Below are positions 48,341 through 58,889 of a DNA stretch of 64,000 bases, piece after piece. This DNA is from Dasypus novemcinctus. Its lineage: Eukaryota > Chordata > Mammalia > Cingulata > Dasypodidae. The notes below the pieces were generated by a model. The model was not told the DNA's origin and did no database searches. It worked only from the letters and a program-made list of their open reading frames with translations. Positions within the stretch are counted from its first letter, which is position 1; every line of letters starts with the position of its first letter. Location of the stretch: assembly GCF_030445035.2 (NCBI RefSeq), contig NC_080689.1:19869278-19933277 (forward strand), written 5' to 3'. The position numbers were made by a program, and so were the translations under genes.

Positions 48341-49345
48341 AAGCTTAAGCTTTATTTGCTTCGAGGTATATTTGCCTCTACATCCATATTCCACACAATA
48401 ATGGCAAGAATCTGTTTATTTGGTTCCCTGTCATTCACAGACTTGACTGGATCTACTACAAATTATTTTTCCTGTGACAGTAATGAAAAAAAAATAGCTC
48501 ATTTAGGACACCAGTTAAAGCAGAATAAAAGAAAGAGAAACTAAAGAAGCATAGGTTTCTGAAGGTTACAGAGTCTTTGAGAGAGACCATCTTGGAGTCA
48601 GAATTTTGATTTCAGACCTCACTTTTCTGATTAAAGACGCTGAATATTGTCTAGTTGGTATTTTGTTTCCTAATTTTTATTGTGCTTCTTACCTGTATTA
48701 TTCATTTCTTATTTCCAACATGTCAAAAGCTTTCCATAATGACCCTCGTTATTTTAAGTAAGAAAAAAAGTTTTTCCATTTGTTTGATTTTTTCCCATTT
48801 ATGAAGGAAAATGCAAGAGTTAAGATTATCAAGTGACTTTATATAAGAAATAGTTCTTTCAGGAAGAGGTTTATAATTTTACATAGACAAACCTAAGATG
48901 CTCAAGCACTATGGTTAGTGAACAGTGTCTGTTGGTTAACTTTATCTCAAATTCTCCAAATGAGTAGTGGCCTTGGAATGGGCTGTACTATTAATGATAG
49001 AACAGTTGTTGACCCTGTAATTCAGATTAAACAAAATGATCTTCTTTCACAAAATGACAAGGCAGGGAGTACCCTCTTCGAGATTTTTATAGGGGTCCCA
49101 AGGTAATTTGGCCAACTGCTTTTGCATGAATAAGTCACCAATTTAATGTACCTCACGGCCACATTGGATTGGACTGTAGACTTAATGGTCCTATGCTTCC
49201 ATACTTTCCTGTGGAACACTCCCTTACACAGTGGGCAGAAAAAGCCAATTCAGGACAAAATTTAAAAAACATGAAACAAAACTTTCTTCATACAGACAAC
49301 AGCAAAAGTAGAGCAGGAAGCACAAAAATAGGCAATGTGGTAGAA
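48341..49345. other. Intergenic, unique
   Basis: No gene or known repeat recognised over about 1 kb. Confidence 0.45.
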
Positions 49346-49610
49346 GGTCTTTAAGATGATCCCCAGGGATTCTGCTTCCCTTCTTCTTGAGTGTGAGCTG
49401 GATTTATAGACTTGCTCCTAATAAACAGAATATGGTAGAAGTGATGGGATGTTACCTTTGAGGTTAGGTTAAAAAAGACTGGGTTCTCACTCTGAGAGAA
49501 GCCAGCTGCCAAGTTGTTAGCTTCCCAGTAGAGAGGCCCATGTGTAAAGGAACTCAGGGTTCTGCCCAACAGCCAGTGAAGACCTAAAATCTGCTTGGAA
49601 GAAGCAGATT
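49346..49610 (+). mobile_element. MLT1-type LTR fragment (ERVL-MaLR)
   Basis: The wording GGTCTTTAAGATGATCCCCA, AATATGGTAGAAGTGATGGG and GAAGCCAGCTGCCAAG follows the MLT1 LTR. The 3' half is missing. This family is shared by all placental mammals, so it predates Xenarthra. Confidence 0.7.
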
Positions 49611-49815
49611 TGGCACCACTGACTGGACTGAGCCATAGGGCAAGGGGTTGGCTAACTCTCAGAGGTAAGTAGTAGTGGTGGAAGCATTGTTCTGAGGGAC
49701 ACAGTATCTAGGAAAGGTACTGGGGGTGAGAAGAAAAACCTGTTATATCAGGAGAAGGCTTTTAGGAAAAAATTGCTCTTGGGAGAGGCTATTTTAAGCC
49801 TAACAATTTTAAAAA

Positions 49816-50280
49816 GCAGCTTCATTAAGGAATAATTAACATAGATTAAACTGCACATAAAGTATAAGAGTTGATGTTTCTATGTATACACCTGTGAAAC
49901 CATCGCTACAATCAAGATAGCGAACATATCCATACCCCCAAAGTTTCCTTGTTCCTCTTTGTAATCCCTCCCTCCTGCCCTCCTCAGTCCCCCATCATCG
50001 AGCAACTGCTGATCTGCTTTCTGTCTATCGATTAGTTTGTAGCTCTTAGATTTATATAAGAGAAACCATACAGTACGTATTTGTTTTGTCTGGCTTCTTT
50101 CACGCAGTATAATTTAATAAATAGGAAAGGGGGAAAGAATGGTCATGAAATGCTGACTTAGTGTTTGAGCTAGTGAAGTAATCTTAGCTCTCCTTAACGA
50201 CTCAAAAAGGTATGGGATATGTTAGAACACGTAAGTGTATCTAGTCTGAAGCTTCTTGGAGAAGTGATTCATTTAAAAAT
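49816..50280 (-). mobile_element. Old L1 3' UTR fragment
   Basis: Antisense wording (AAGCAGCTTCATTAAGGAAT, CACCTGTGAAACCATCGCTA) of an ancient L1 3' UTR. It is followed by a sense L1 piece. Confidence 0.6.
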
Positions 50281-50870
50281 AATTTATCATTCACATCAAC
50301 TAGGATGGCTATCATTAAAACTCACAAAATGGAAAATAGGTGTGGATGAACATGTGGAGAAACTGGAACCCTTCTAAATTGCTGGTGGGAATACAAAAAG
50401 GTGCAGCCCTGTGGGACAGTTTGGCAAGTCCTCAAAAAGTTAAACATTACCATATGGCCTGGCAATTCATTCCTAGATATGTACCCCAAAGATGTGAAAG
50501 CAAGAGCACAGACATGGCTCAAGCATTTGAACACCCGCATCCCACATGGGAGGTCCCAGGGGTTTGGAATCGTGCCTCCTGAAAAATAAAAACAGACAAG
50601 CAAAACCAACGAGGGGAAACAAACAAACAAACCCCAAACCAACTCAGGCAAGCCAATGTGGCTCAGTGACTGCGCACTGGCTTCCCACATATAAGATCCC
50701 CAAACACGAGGCCCCGAGTTCAATGCCCAGGACCTCAAAAAAAAAAAAAAAAAAAAAAAATTGAAAGCAGGGCCTGAAACAGATACTTGTACACCAATGC
50801 TCATGGCAGCATTATTCACAAAAGCCAAAATGTGGAAATCACCTCTGGACTACGCGAAGAACGGCTATGG
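50281..50870 (+). mobile_element. Old L1 ORF2 end, sense
   Basis: The + strand reads as ORF2 3' end (GCTGGTGGGAATACAAAAAG, ATATGTACCCCAAAGATGTG, then CACCAATGCTCATGGCAGCA). It is split by SINEs at 50512-50760. Confidence 0.68.
50512..50760 (+). repeat. Two short tRNA-derived SINEs in tandem
   Basis: First head at about 50512 (CATGGCTCAAGCATTTGAAC), second at about 50650 (AATGTGGCTCAGTGACTGCG), ending in an A-run of about 24. These are the short DAS form. Confidence 0.7.
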
Positions 50871-50989
50871 CTTTCATCAGGTAGTGAAGAGGTTTAAGAA
50901 TCACAGCTCTAGACCGTCCAGTTAAACCACTCGGGCCAAATCTCCGTTTTTCGACTGCTTTTTACCCCGAATCCTTCCTCAGCAAACAC

Positions 50990-51620
50990 CCTTTCCCACC
51001 TCCGCCACGCCTCTACCACCCGCACAGCCCGCGACAGCGCACTGGGCGGGGCCGGGCTCGGCCACACACTAACCCAGCACCGTCCTGGGCGGGGCCTCCC
51101 CACGGGACGGCTCTGGTTGGTCCACCAGGCGGAAGCGGGACCTGAGGGCGAGTGCGTCTGCTGTTTCCCAGCGTGCTCCGCGCTGCTGTAATGGCCGCCT
51201 CCTCCTGTTGGTATCTGCACATGGGGTTTTAAGGTGTATCTGCGGTGACAGTCGCCACCAGACTTCAGCGTCTTTGGACCCTTCTCCTTTCACTTCCTTT
51301 TGCTGGCTCCTGTGTGACCCTTGTGGGAGCCCGTTTCGTCTACAGCGGCGTCCGGAGAGATGTGGGCTCCGGAGCTGGCAGTTCTGAGAGGCTTCTCCAC
51401 TGAGGCTGAGCGACAGCTATGGAAACAGGAGAGGGTCGCCGGCCCAGGTGAGAAAGGCGCACCTGCCAGGGACCTAGGCCAGCGTGGTGGCTGTGAAGAG
51501 GCGGTGTGGCGGCGACTGGTTCTCGTCCCTCCGTTTTTTATTCCTAGCAAAACAATCCTTAAGGCTTTGGGGTGTAGCGTCCTCGACGTGGTGGGCGTGG
51601 TCCTCAGGCTTCGTGGGTGT
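50990..51620. promoter_or_regulatory. TTC27: CpG island and TTC27 promoter
   Basis: CpG-rich DNA surrounds the TTC27 start and is bare of repeats. GC boxes GGGCGGGG lie at 51044-51051 and 51087-51094. An ETS-like GCGGAAGC lies at 51129-51136 and an ATGGCCGCC word at about 51191. No TATA box is seen, as usual for housekeeping promoters. The transcription start is probably at about 51150-51300. Confidence 0.8.
51360..51447 (+). CDS. TTC27: TTC27 exon 1, coding part (residues 1-29)
   Basis: TTC27 is a tetratricopeptide-repeat protein of about 843 residues, related to yeast Emw1. It is reported to assist Hsp90/R2TP-type assembly of splicing and ribosome-related factors, which I state from memory. 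This exon encodes [20 protein letters not shown] onward, close to the remembered human [20 protein letters not shown]. The ATG at 51360 is the first in frame after an in-frame TGA (51316-51318) and has G at -3. The donor is CAG|GTGAGA, and the exon ends after the first base of codon 30. Confidence 0.94.
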
Positions 51621-51654
51621 CTTTACCCCATAAAAAAAAATTTCCAGGTTCAGT

Positions 51655-51860
51655 AATAGTAATAGTAGTGTCGGTTACTTTTCTAAGCGCTTCCTGTGTA
51701 TTCAGTTACTCAGTCCTCAGAATAGCCACGTGAGGTAGGTACTACTTTTAAACCCCACTTTGAAGATGAGGGTGTTTATGAACGGATTGGTAAAGTGATT
51801 TATGCAAGGTCACAGCTGGTTAGCAGAAAAGCTGGAAAGATATAACTCTTGTGAGTGAGG
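51655..51860 (+). repeat. MIR SINE
   Basis: The + strand shows TTTTCTAAGCGCTTCCTGTG, GAGGTAGGTACTACT and GCAAGGTCACAGCTGGTTAG, the typical MIR order. Confidence 0.85.
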
Positions 51861-52064
51861 TAAGATAGTGCTGTAGATATAAAGTGTTAAAAGGTAATGG
51901 GAAGTTTTATGTTGAATATATGCTGCCACAACAATTTTTTTTTAAGTTAAAAAAAAAAAGTCTTAGGCCTGTTTACTAGTAGATCGGCCGTAGTAGGATA
52001 TAGGCACATCTTGTGTAGAATTTAAGTTGGGTCCATAAGAAGAACAGTTTAGAAAAACAAATAC

Positions 52065-52109
52065 CGTGTGTGTGTGTGTGTGTGTGTGCGCGTGTGCGTG
52101 TGTGCGCGC
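52065..52109. repeat. (GT/GC)n alternating tract, Z-DNA candidate
   Basis: 45 bases alternate pyrimidine and purine without a break, changing from GT repeats to GC-rich repeats, and a second short CGCGCGC follows at once. Confidence 0.9.
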
Positions 52110-52696
52110 TCGCGCGCCACTCTTCAGGAAGGAGGTAGTTTCTGAAGCCTGGGGTGATCTGGAAAAGTTTCACAGAAGTCAGATGAGCTGATTTTTGATT
52201 AAAGGATAAGAGTGACAAATGGAGAAGAGTTCAGCAGGAGAAAGCTCAAGTGCAAAGTAATGGAGGCAGGAAGGTACGTGGGATGTTATGGGGAACAGCC
52301 AGTGAACTAGTATGCTTGGAGTGGCTTTTCATGAGGGAGCCTAGTGGAGATAGGAAGAGCCAGATTGTGAAAGGTCTTAGAACGCTGGCTGCGGAAACTC
52401 CTCTTCTCACTAGGAATCTTTGTGAATATTTCAGCAGAAGGGTGGTAATAACCAATAAAAGATATTATTCCTGGGTCTAATTCCCCTTTGCTGGTTGTAC
52501 TTTGTATGGATGAGATCTTGCTTTTAGAATGTTTGATGGGAATTTGCTCAGTGCTTTGTGATTAATATACATCAAGAATTCTAACTATATATACCTTTTG
52601 CATATTAAAATTATAGATTTATCTGATAGTGTTATCCTTTACAGTATGAAAAAATGTTCTTTTGGATTATTGGACTATTTTTTTTTCATATTACAG

Positions 52697-52874
52697 AGAG
52701 TGGATCTTTCCTACAGTTGCTTCTAGAAGGTTGTTATGAGACCATTTTCTTAAGTGCAGTGACTCAAAATATTTTTAATTCAACTATGATGACTGAAGAA
52801 AAGATTGACAACTACCTGGAAAAACAGATAGTAACATTCCTGGATTATTCAACAGATTTGAACAAAATCGAAAG
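52697..52874 (+). CDS. TTC27: TTC27 exon 2 (residues 30-89)
   Basis: The acceptor is a T-rich tract ending TTACAG at 52696. The first two bases complete codon 30 (GAG), and the frame reads [19 protein letters not shown], then [20 protein letters not shown]. It closely follows the remembered human [19 protein letters not shown] and [20 protein letters not shown]. The donor is AAAG|GTAGAA; 178 bp, ending after two bases of codon 89. The region is N-terminal to the TPR repeats and has no named domain that I can see. Confidence 0.95.
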
Positions 52875-52934
52875 GTAGAATTTTATTTGAAGTTTTCATA
52901 AAGAAATAGACTTTGAGTATATTTAATAGCATCT

Positions 52935-53338
52935 TTTTTTAAATTTATTTTTTATTTGTTTCTCTCCCCCCCCCCCAGTTGTCTGCTCTCTGTGTCCATT
53001 CACTTTGTGTTCCTTCGTGTCCGCTTGTATTCTTGTCAGGGGCACCTGGAATCTGCGTCTCATTTTTTTGTTGTTGTTGTTGCGTCATCTTGCTGTGTTA
53101 GCTCTCCATGTGTGCGGTGCCATTCCTGGGCAGGCTGCACTTTTTTCGCACTGGGCAACTCTCCTTATGCATGGGGTTTCCCTACGTGGAGGGACACCCC
53201 TGCATGGTATGGCACTCCTTGCGTGCATCAGCACTGCATGTGGGCCAGCTCATAACACAGGTCAGGAGGCCCTGGGTTTGAACCATGGACCTCCTATGTG
53301 GTAGACAGATGCCCTAACCATTGGGCCAAATCCACTTC
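52935..53338 (-). repeat. DAS-type SINE in TTC27 intron 2
   Basis: Complete. Flanks share CATCTT. It begins about 60 bases after the exon 2 donor. Confidence 0.87.
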
Positions 53339-53849
53339 CATCTTGACAATATAAGGCACACTGATGTTAGTGGTAGTTGAAAAATTGTCTTTGCATAGTC
53401 TGTAGTCAAAGTATATCAAGTAATCTTTGTAAAAACTCCTGCACAAAAGACCATCCAGAATGAAAAATTTAAGTATTATAGCTTTTCAATTTCTGTAGAT
53501 TATGCATACAGAGAAATAATGTAAAGTAGAATTAACCAGTTGAATTTGAACTTGGAAACCAGTCTTTTCTAAGCCTAATTATTAAGTGATCCTTTCTAGC
53601 AAAAGAGAGTATTTATTTGGGAGCATGGAGACTGTCAAGATACAATTCTGTAGGAAATACATAAGAAGTGCAAAAAAGCTTATTGAGTAGTTGTCAGATT
53701 TGACCATGTGGTTATTGTCAAAAGTGAGCATGAAGCAGTAATGCTCATAAAGACCTTAATGTACATTTGCAACGTTAAGCTTCAGGTTAAAATTTTTGAT
53801 TAGCTAAAAATAAAGTCTTCCAAAGCTGATTGGATCTCCTTTTGCAGTG

Positions 53850-54350
53850 AATGTCAACCCTAGGACTGGCCTTTTCACAGTTTTTGAGTCTAGAAGTCTG
53901 AAATCAGCCTGTTGCTGGTGCCAGGCTCCCTCTAAAGGCCCGAGGGAAAAATCCTTGCCTCTTCTAGTTCTGGTGCTAGATGGATCACTCCATCACTGTC
54001 ACATGGTGTTCTCCCTTCATGTATCTGTTCAAATTTTCCCCTGCTTATAAAGACACCAGTCATTGGATTAGGGCCCACTCATAATGATGTAACTGAAATG
54101 TCTTTTCTCAGCTCAACATAGTAAGTTGGAATTCTATTCTACCAGTGAATAATGCATTTGTATGTGTATATGTATATTTTCATGTGCACAAGACTAGTTG
54201 TGCCAGCATAATCTCATCTTAACTTGATTTCATCTGCAAAGACCCTGCTTCTAAATGAAGTGACATTTAACAGGTACCGAAAGCTCGAGCTTGAATATAT
54301 CTTTTTGGGGGACAGAGAACACCATTTGGGGGAGTCTGCACACCATTATT
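53850..54350 (-). mobile_element. MaLR-like LTR, antisense, with insert
   Basis: Antisense words typical of MaLR-like LTRs (ACACCAGTCATTGGATTAGG, TCATCTTAACTTGATTTCAT, GCAAAGACCCTGCTTCTAAA). About 54097-54212 is foreign to this order and is one arm of the inverted repeat. Confidence 0.6.
54083..54198 (+). repeat. Left arm of a large inverted repeat
   Basis: About 115 bases match the reverse complement of 54815-54930 at roughly 90% or better (for example GAAATGTCTTTTCTCAGCTC and GGAATTCTATTCTACCAGTG). The spacer is about 615 bp. Confidence 0.88.
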
Positions 54351-54473
54351 TCTAGGGAATGGCTTCATTTAGTCTTTCAACAAATAAACCAACAACTATG
54401 CTACATGCAGAGGTGAAAATAAGACACAACTGTATCTGTAAGTAGTCTACAGTAGAATGTTACTATTGACTTT

Positions 54474-54566
54474 TTTTTTTTTTTTGAGGTACCAGGGCCA
54501 GGGATTGAACCTGGGACCTCTTATGTGAGAAGCTGGCGCTCAACCACTGAGCCACATTTGCTCCCC
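54474..54566 (-). repeat. Short tRNA-derived SINE
   Basis: A T-run, reversed B box (GGGATTGAACCTGGGACC) and reversed A box (CAACCACTGAGCCACATTTG). Short DAS form. Confidence 0.75.
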
Positions 54567-54690
54567 TGAATTGGTTTTTCATTTTTTTGCTTTTATTTGC
54601 TTTTGTTCTTAGGAAGCACCAGGGATTGAACCCAGGACCTTCCATGTGGGAAGCAGTTGCTCAATTGCTTGAGCCACATCTGCTCCTCTT
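54567..54690 (-). repeat. Short tRNA-derived SINE
   Basis: A second copy next to the first, with GGGATTGAACCCAGGACC and CAATTGCTTGAGCCACATCT. Confidence 0.75.
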
Positions 54691-54814
54691 GACTTTTATT
54701 CTCTTGTTTTAAATTACTATCGTTTATTTTTTCTGGCTTACTGCTAGTTTACATTCCTGCAATGACATTCCTGATTGGTGTTTTGCTCTCTGATGTTTGT
54801 TCACTATCATTAGC

Positions 54815-54930
54815 AATTAGCTTGTGCGCATGAAAATACTCACATACACACACAAATACATTATTCACTGGTAGAATAGAATTCCAACTTGTTATGTTGA
54901 GCTGAGAAAAGACATTTCAGTTATGTCATT
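54815..54930 (-). repeat. Right arm of a large inverted repeat
   Basis: Partner of 54083-54198. It includes ACACACACAAATACATTATT, where the left arm has TGTATGTGTATATG-type wording, so the simple-repeat part has drifted. Confidence 0.88.
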
Positions 54931-54969
54931 TTGAGATATTTGAAAATGGAGCTGTATTCCTAATTACCT

Positions 54970-55329
54970 TTTTTTTAAAAAATATTTATTTATTTCTCTC
55001 CCCTTCCTCCCCGCCCCCAGTTGTCTGCTCTCTGTGTCCATTCTCTGTGTTCTTCTATGACGGCTTCTGTCCTTATCAGGTCTCCGTGGATGCGGTGCCG
55101 TTCTTGGGCAGGCTGCATTTTCTTTCATGCTGGGTGGCTCTCACCGGGCGCACTCCTTGCACGTGGGGCTCCCCTATGCGGGGCATACCCCTGTGTGGCA
55201 CGGCACTCCTTGCGCACATCAGCACTGTGCATGGGCCAGCTCCACATGGGTCAAGGAGGCCCGAGATTTGAACCGTGGACCTCCCATGTGGTAGGCGGAC
55301 GCCCTATCCATTGGGCCACGTATACTTCC
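54970..55329 (-). repeat. DAS-type SINE in TTC27 intron 2
   Basis: A middle part of about 40 bases is shortened (CTTATCAGGTCTCCGTGGAT). The flanks CCTAATTACC and CCTAATTCACC form the target duplication. Confidence 0.86.
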
Positions 55330-55670
55330 CCTAATTCACCTTAAGCTTTTTTTTTTAGTTAGGACAGTTATCTTAGAGCTTTAAGATCTTGCTGCATACC
55401 TGTTTTTATTATTTTTCCTAACTTCTAACATTTAGATTCTTTTGCAATCTGTTTTCTTTAGTGCTGCTTATTGTTTGTACTCATTTCTGCTGTACCTATT
55501 TACATTCTGAACTGCCATAAGCTGTGGATTTTATTGTATTGTATTTTTCTTAAAATATCTTTCTTTGAGGTAGGAGCTAGGGGGCTGTGGGAGAAGAGGG
55601 GTGACTACTGATTCTCTGGCTTTTATTTGGTGGAGTTGAATTCCCACCTGTTTATGTCTTAAACCAGTGG

Positions 55671-55830
55671 TTGGCAAATTACAGCCAGTGGTCCAAAGCA
55701 GCTAAGAATGGTGTTTACATTCCTGAAGGATTGGAAAACAGCAACAACAACAAAGAAACATATGCATCAGAGAGTATGTGACCCATAAATCTTTAAATAT
55801 TTAAAAGTTTGCCCACCTCCTCTTACACTA
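55671..55830 (+). repeat. MER5-like hAT-Charlie relic
   Basis: GTGGTTGGCAAATTACAGCC at the left end and AAAAGTTTGCCCACC at the right form worn inverted termini of a Charlie-type non-autonomous DNA transposon. Confidence 0.7.
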
Positions 55831-56149
55831 AAACAGGACTGAAAAATTGAGTCCAAATATTTAGGGGTCTTTTCTTTCTAGCACTTGGCAATTCAGGATC
55901 AATAAAATGTTAAGAACAGTACAAGAAATCTGCATATTATGGACAATTGTTTTGTAAGCTCACAAATTCTAAATAAAAAATGAAAAATGGTGCTGGAAAA
56001 ATGGGATATTACACATACACAATGTTAAGAACAACTTTTTATTGTCAGTTTTCATTTTTATAAAGTTTTTTACTCATCTTCCGACAATATCAGAGAGGTT
56101 ATATAGAATATAAGAAAAAGTTACTAGTGCCTGGTCAGGATGTAAACTG

Positions 56150-56346
56150 GCACTGTCCAGGAACTTTCTGCAGTGATGAAAACCTTCTGTATCTAGGCTG
56201 TCCAAGATAGTAGCCACTAACCACATATTGATATTGAGTACATGAAATGTAGATAGTGTGACCACCAAGGGCCTGAATTTTAAATTGTGTGTAATTTAAA
56301 TTTAAAGAACCATATTTGGCTCATGATTACCATATTAGACAGTGTA
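56150..56346. repeat. Second hAT-Charlie-like relic
   Basis: CACTGTCCAGGAACTTTCTG, GTAGCCACTAACCACATATT and, near the right end, ACCATATTAGACAGTG match the common 'tgtccaatacggtagccact' family of small hAT elements. Confidence 0.6.
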
Positions 56347-56503
56347 GACCTAAACTGTTTTCAGAATTTTTTTCTAATACTCTAGAATAGTGTCAATAAA
56401 TTTTGGTTTATATCTTTTTTTTTAAATGAAACTAAATGAAATAGTGTGTTTAAGGCTATCCAGTACTAGTGATTCGTATTTATTTCTTCATTCTTATGTA
56501 CAG

Positions 56504-56633
56504 ACAACAGCTGATATTCCTGCTTGGTGTGAGCAGTTTGCACCTTTTTGTTCAAAGTAACTGGACGGGGCCTCCTGTTGACTTACATCCCCAGGATTTT
56601 TTGCCGTCTGTTTTGTTCCAGCAGTTCAGTGAG
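56504..56633 (+). CDS. TTC27: TTC27 exon 3 (residues 89-132)
   Basis: After the acceptor TTATGTACAG at 56503, the first base completes an arginine codon. The frame then reads [40 protein letters not shown] and FSE before donor GAG|GTATGC. It is almost the same as remembered human TTC27 ([22 protein letters not shown]). 130 bp, ending in phase 0. Confidence 0.96.
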
Positions 56634-57175
56634 GTATGCTTCTTGGAAACATCACATATAGTTATTGTTATGTTAACTATTCTCTATAAACTGGTCTATG
56701 TAAACTTTAGTTGTTAGTAGGTAGGAAAGAAGCCTGACTTTATTGCTTGTAAAAAACTACTAAGAATGCTTGTTCATTGATAAAATTTTCAAGTATCTCT
56801 AAGAAGTTCCACTGTTACTCACAACTCCTCTTTAGGCATTCCTTTTTCTTGGTGGAGCTCTTTAGCTCTCCTTTTTTTTAAAGCACAGAAAACTACACCA
56901 GTCACCCAGGTACTTAGATTGCCACAGTTACGTAAAAATCTTTTCAGGCAAAACCCAGTCTGGCAATCTGTTTGATCTTGTTGCAGGTAAGTCCTACTGT
57001 TTGCTTAAGAACAATTCCTAGGGGTGGTTTTCTTTAAATTACAAATAATTTCTTAAAACGGCTGGCATAGAGGTGCTACCTGGGAGATAGCAATTAACCA
57101 TAAATGAAGATAATGTGGTTGACCTGCATCAGTAGGTCATAAGTAGAGCTTGCACTTCGAATTCCTCAGGAGTTT

Positions 57176-57586
57176 TTTTTTTTTTTTTAAGATTTTATTT
57201 ATTTATTTATCCCTCTTCCCTCCCTCCTCCCACCCCTTGTCTGCATTTTCTGTCCATTTGCTGTGCATTCTTCTGTATCTGCTTAGGTGGCACTGGGAAC
57301 TGATCCTGGGCCTTCTGGAGTGAGAGAGAGGTGTGCAATCTCTTGCTCCACCTCAGTTCCCTGGTCTTCTGCATCTCTTATTGACTCTGCTCTGTGTCTC
57401 TTTATGTGGCATCATCTTGCTGTGCCAGCTCCCAGTATAGGCCAGGTCTCTGTGTGGGCCAGCTCCCCACGTGGGCCAGCTCCCTGTTTGGGCCAGCTTG
57501 CCTTCACCAGGAGGCCCTGGGAATTGAACCCTGGACCTCCCATATGGTAGATGGAAGCCCAATCACTTGAGCCACATCTCCTTCCC
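57176..57586 (-). repeat. DAS-type SINE, long variant
   Basis: Perfect target duplication TCCTCAGGAGTTT at 57163-57175 and 57587-57599. Confidence 0.92.
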
Positions 57587-58204
57587 TCCTCAGGAGTTTC
57601 TGAGCACATGTCTATGGGACTTTGTTAGTACTGAAACGACTTACAAAAGAAGTATGGTACCTTTCATTGTTCCTGTCATCTCAGAGACAAGAACATAGCT
57701 GTCAGTGACTCAGCCTGTGAAAGGGCCTCTTAGTATTCAGAACTTATGCGGGGACCTGTTTTATAGTTACCTGGTTTCTAAAAGACAGCAAATTAGAAGT
57801 CGCAGATGAAAGTGGATGGAGTTGTCAGAGATAGGTGTTAATAGTTTGATGGTGAGGCAGAAAGAAAAAATGTAAAAGTAGGCATAATGTGAACCACAAA
57901 TAACTCATTCTATATGCGTCAGCTCAGAGAATTACTGCATTATATTGCAATAGAATAATTAATGTTCATAATGTTGACCCTAAGTCATTATTGAAAGGTT
58001 GAAAGATCTGTATTTTATGTCTAAGAAGGGAATTTATAATCTATGCCTTAAAAGGTTTCCATCTAAAATGGGTAAAAAACAAACATACAAAAACCACCAA
58101 AAAGTAATACGAAATATTTCTTCCTTCTCTTATTGATTAAGAAACAGTTTCTGCCTTCTGCAGCCCTGTTATGTGGGTTAGAAATTCACCAAACATTCAG
58201 ATAT

Positions 58205-58370
58205 TCATAAATATTTACTGAGCACTAATTGTGTGGCTCAAATAGTGCTTAATTCACATGTGTTATGTCAATTCAGTCCTTATAGATATGAGGCAATCTG
58301 TAGATGAGAAGACTGAAGCTCAGAGTGGTGAGATAAATTTGTCAGAGTCTTATACCTGGGATTTAAATAT
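58205..58370 (+). repeat. MIR SINE
   Basis: TATTTACTGAGCACTAATTG followed by GATGAGAAGACTGAAGCTCA shows a MIR in sense. Confidence 0.8.
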
Positions 58371-58399
58371 TTAAATATTTTTTGGAAACTATTTTTGTT

Positions 58400-58680
58400 A
58401 GAGAATACTTTTTTTTTTGACTTCTTAAAAAACCTTTTACTGTAGTAACTGATATACCACTCAGAATTCCCCATTTTTACCATTTTCAAGTGTACAATTC
58501 CAGTAGTATTAATTACATTGACAGTGATGGTGTTACCATCACCAATATCCAGTACTCCAACTTTTTTTTTAATCACCTCAAACAGAAACTGTGCAACTAT
58601 TAGGCAGTAACTCCTCCTTCCCCTTCAACCCCACCCCCATCGCACTCCAGAGAAGACCTTTTAATTGGAGTTGCTAATAA
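58400..58680 (-). mobile_element. Old L1 3' UTR fragment
   Basis: Antisense (CATTTTTACCATTTTCAAGT, GTGTTACCATCACCAATATC), like the segment near 24340-24900. Confidence 0.65.
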
Positions 58681-58889
58681 CTTGAAGGGTATTTGGGAAA
58701 TGGATATGTAGATTTGCATTCTAGGTGCAATCACATGAGCATAAATTTAGGTGGGAAAAGAGGGAAGGCGGAGAAGTGGGGAAGCGGAGCTCTGAACCTG
58801 CTGGAGTAGCAGTAAAATTTCAGACCTGATAGGGTCAGACAAGATTGTGGGAAACTTTGACTACGATCTTGATTTTAATTTTTAAATAA

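Larger units (their letters stand above)
51448..52696 (+). other. TTC27: TTC27 intron 1
   Basis: 1,249 bp, GT-AG. It contains a MIR (about 51655-51860), a 45-bp alternating purine-pyrimidine tract (52065-52109) and an unnamed ancient repeat (about 52110-52420). Confidence 0.85.
52875..56503 (+). other. TTC27: TTC27 intron 2
   Basis: 3,629 bp, GT-AG. It holds four SINE pieces, an antisense MaLR-like LTR, a large inverted repeat and two hAT relics. 53341-53845 is unique sequence. Confidence 0.85.

Noticed and set aside
51321-51359. Upstream extension of TTC27 exon 1
   Set aside because: The first codon there is TTG, not ATG. The first in-frame ATG after the TGA at 51316 is 51360, matching the human start.
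50909-51550. Minus-strand open stretches in the TTC27 CpG island, suggesting a divergent gene
   Set aside because: GC-rich DNA has few stops by chance. I see no conserved protein, splice pattern or match to a known divergent partner.
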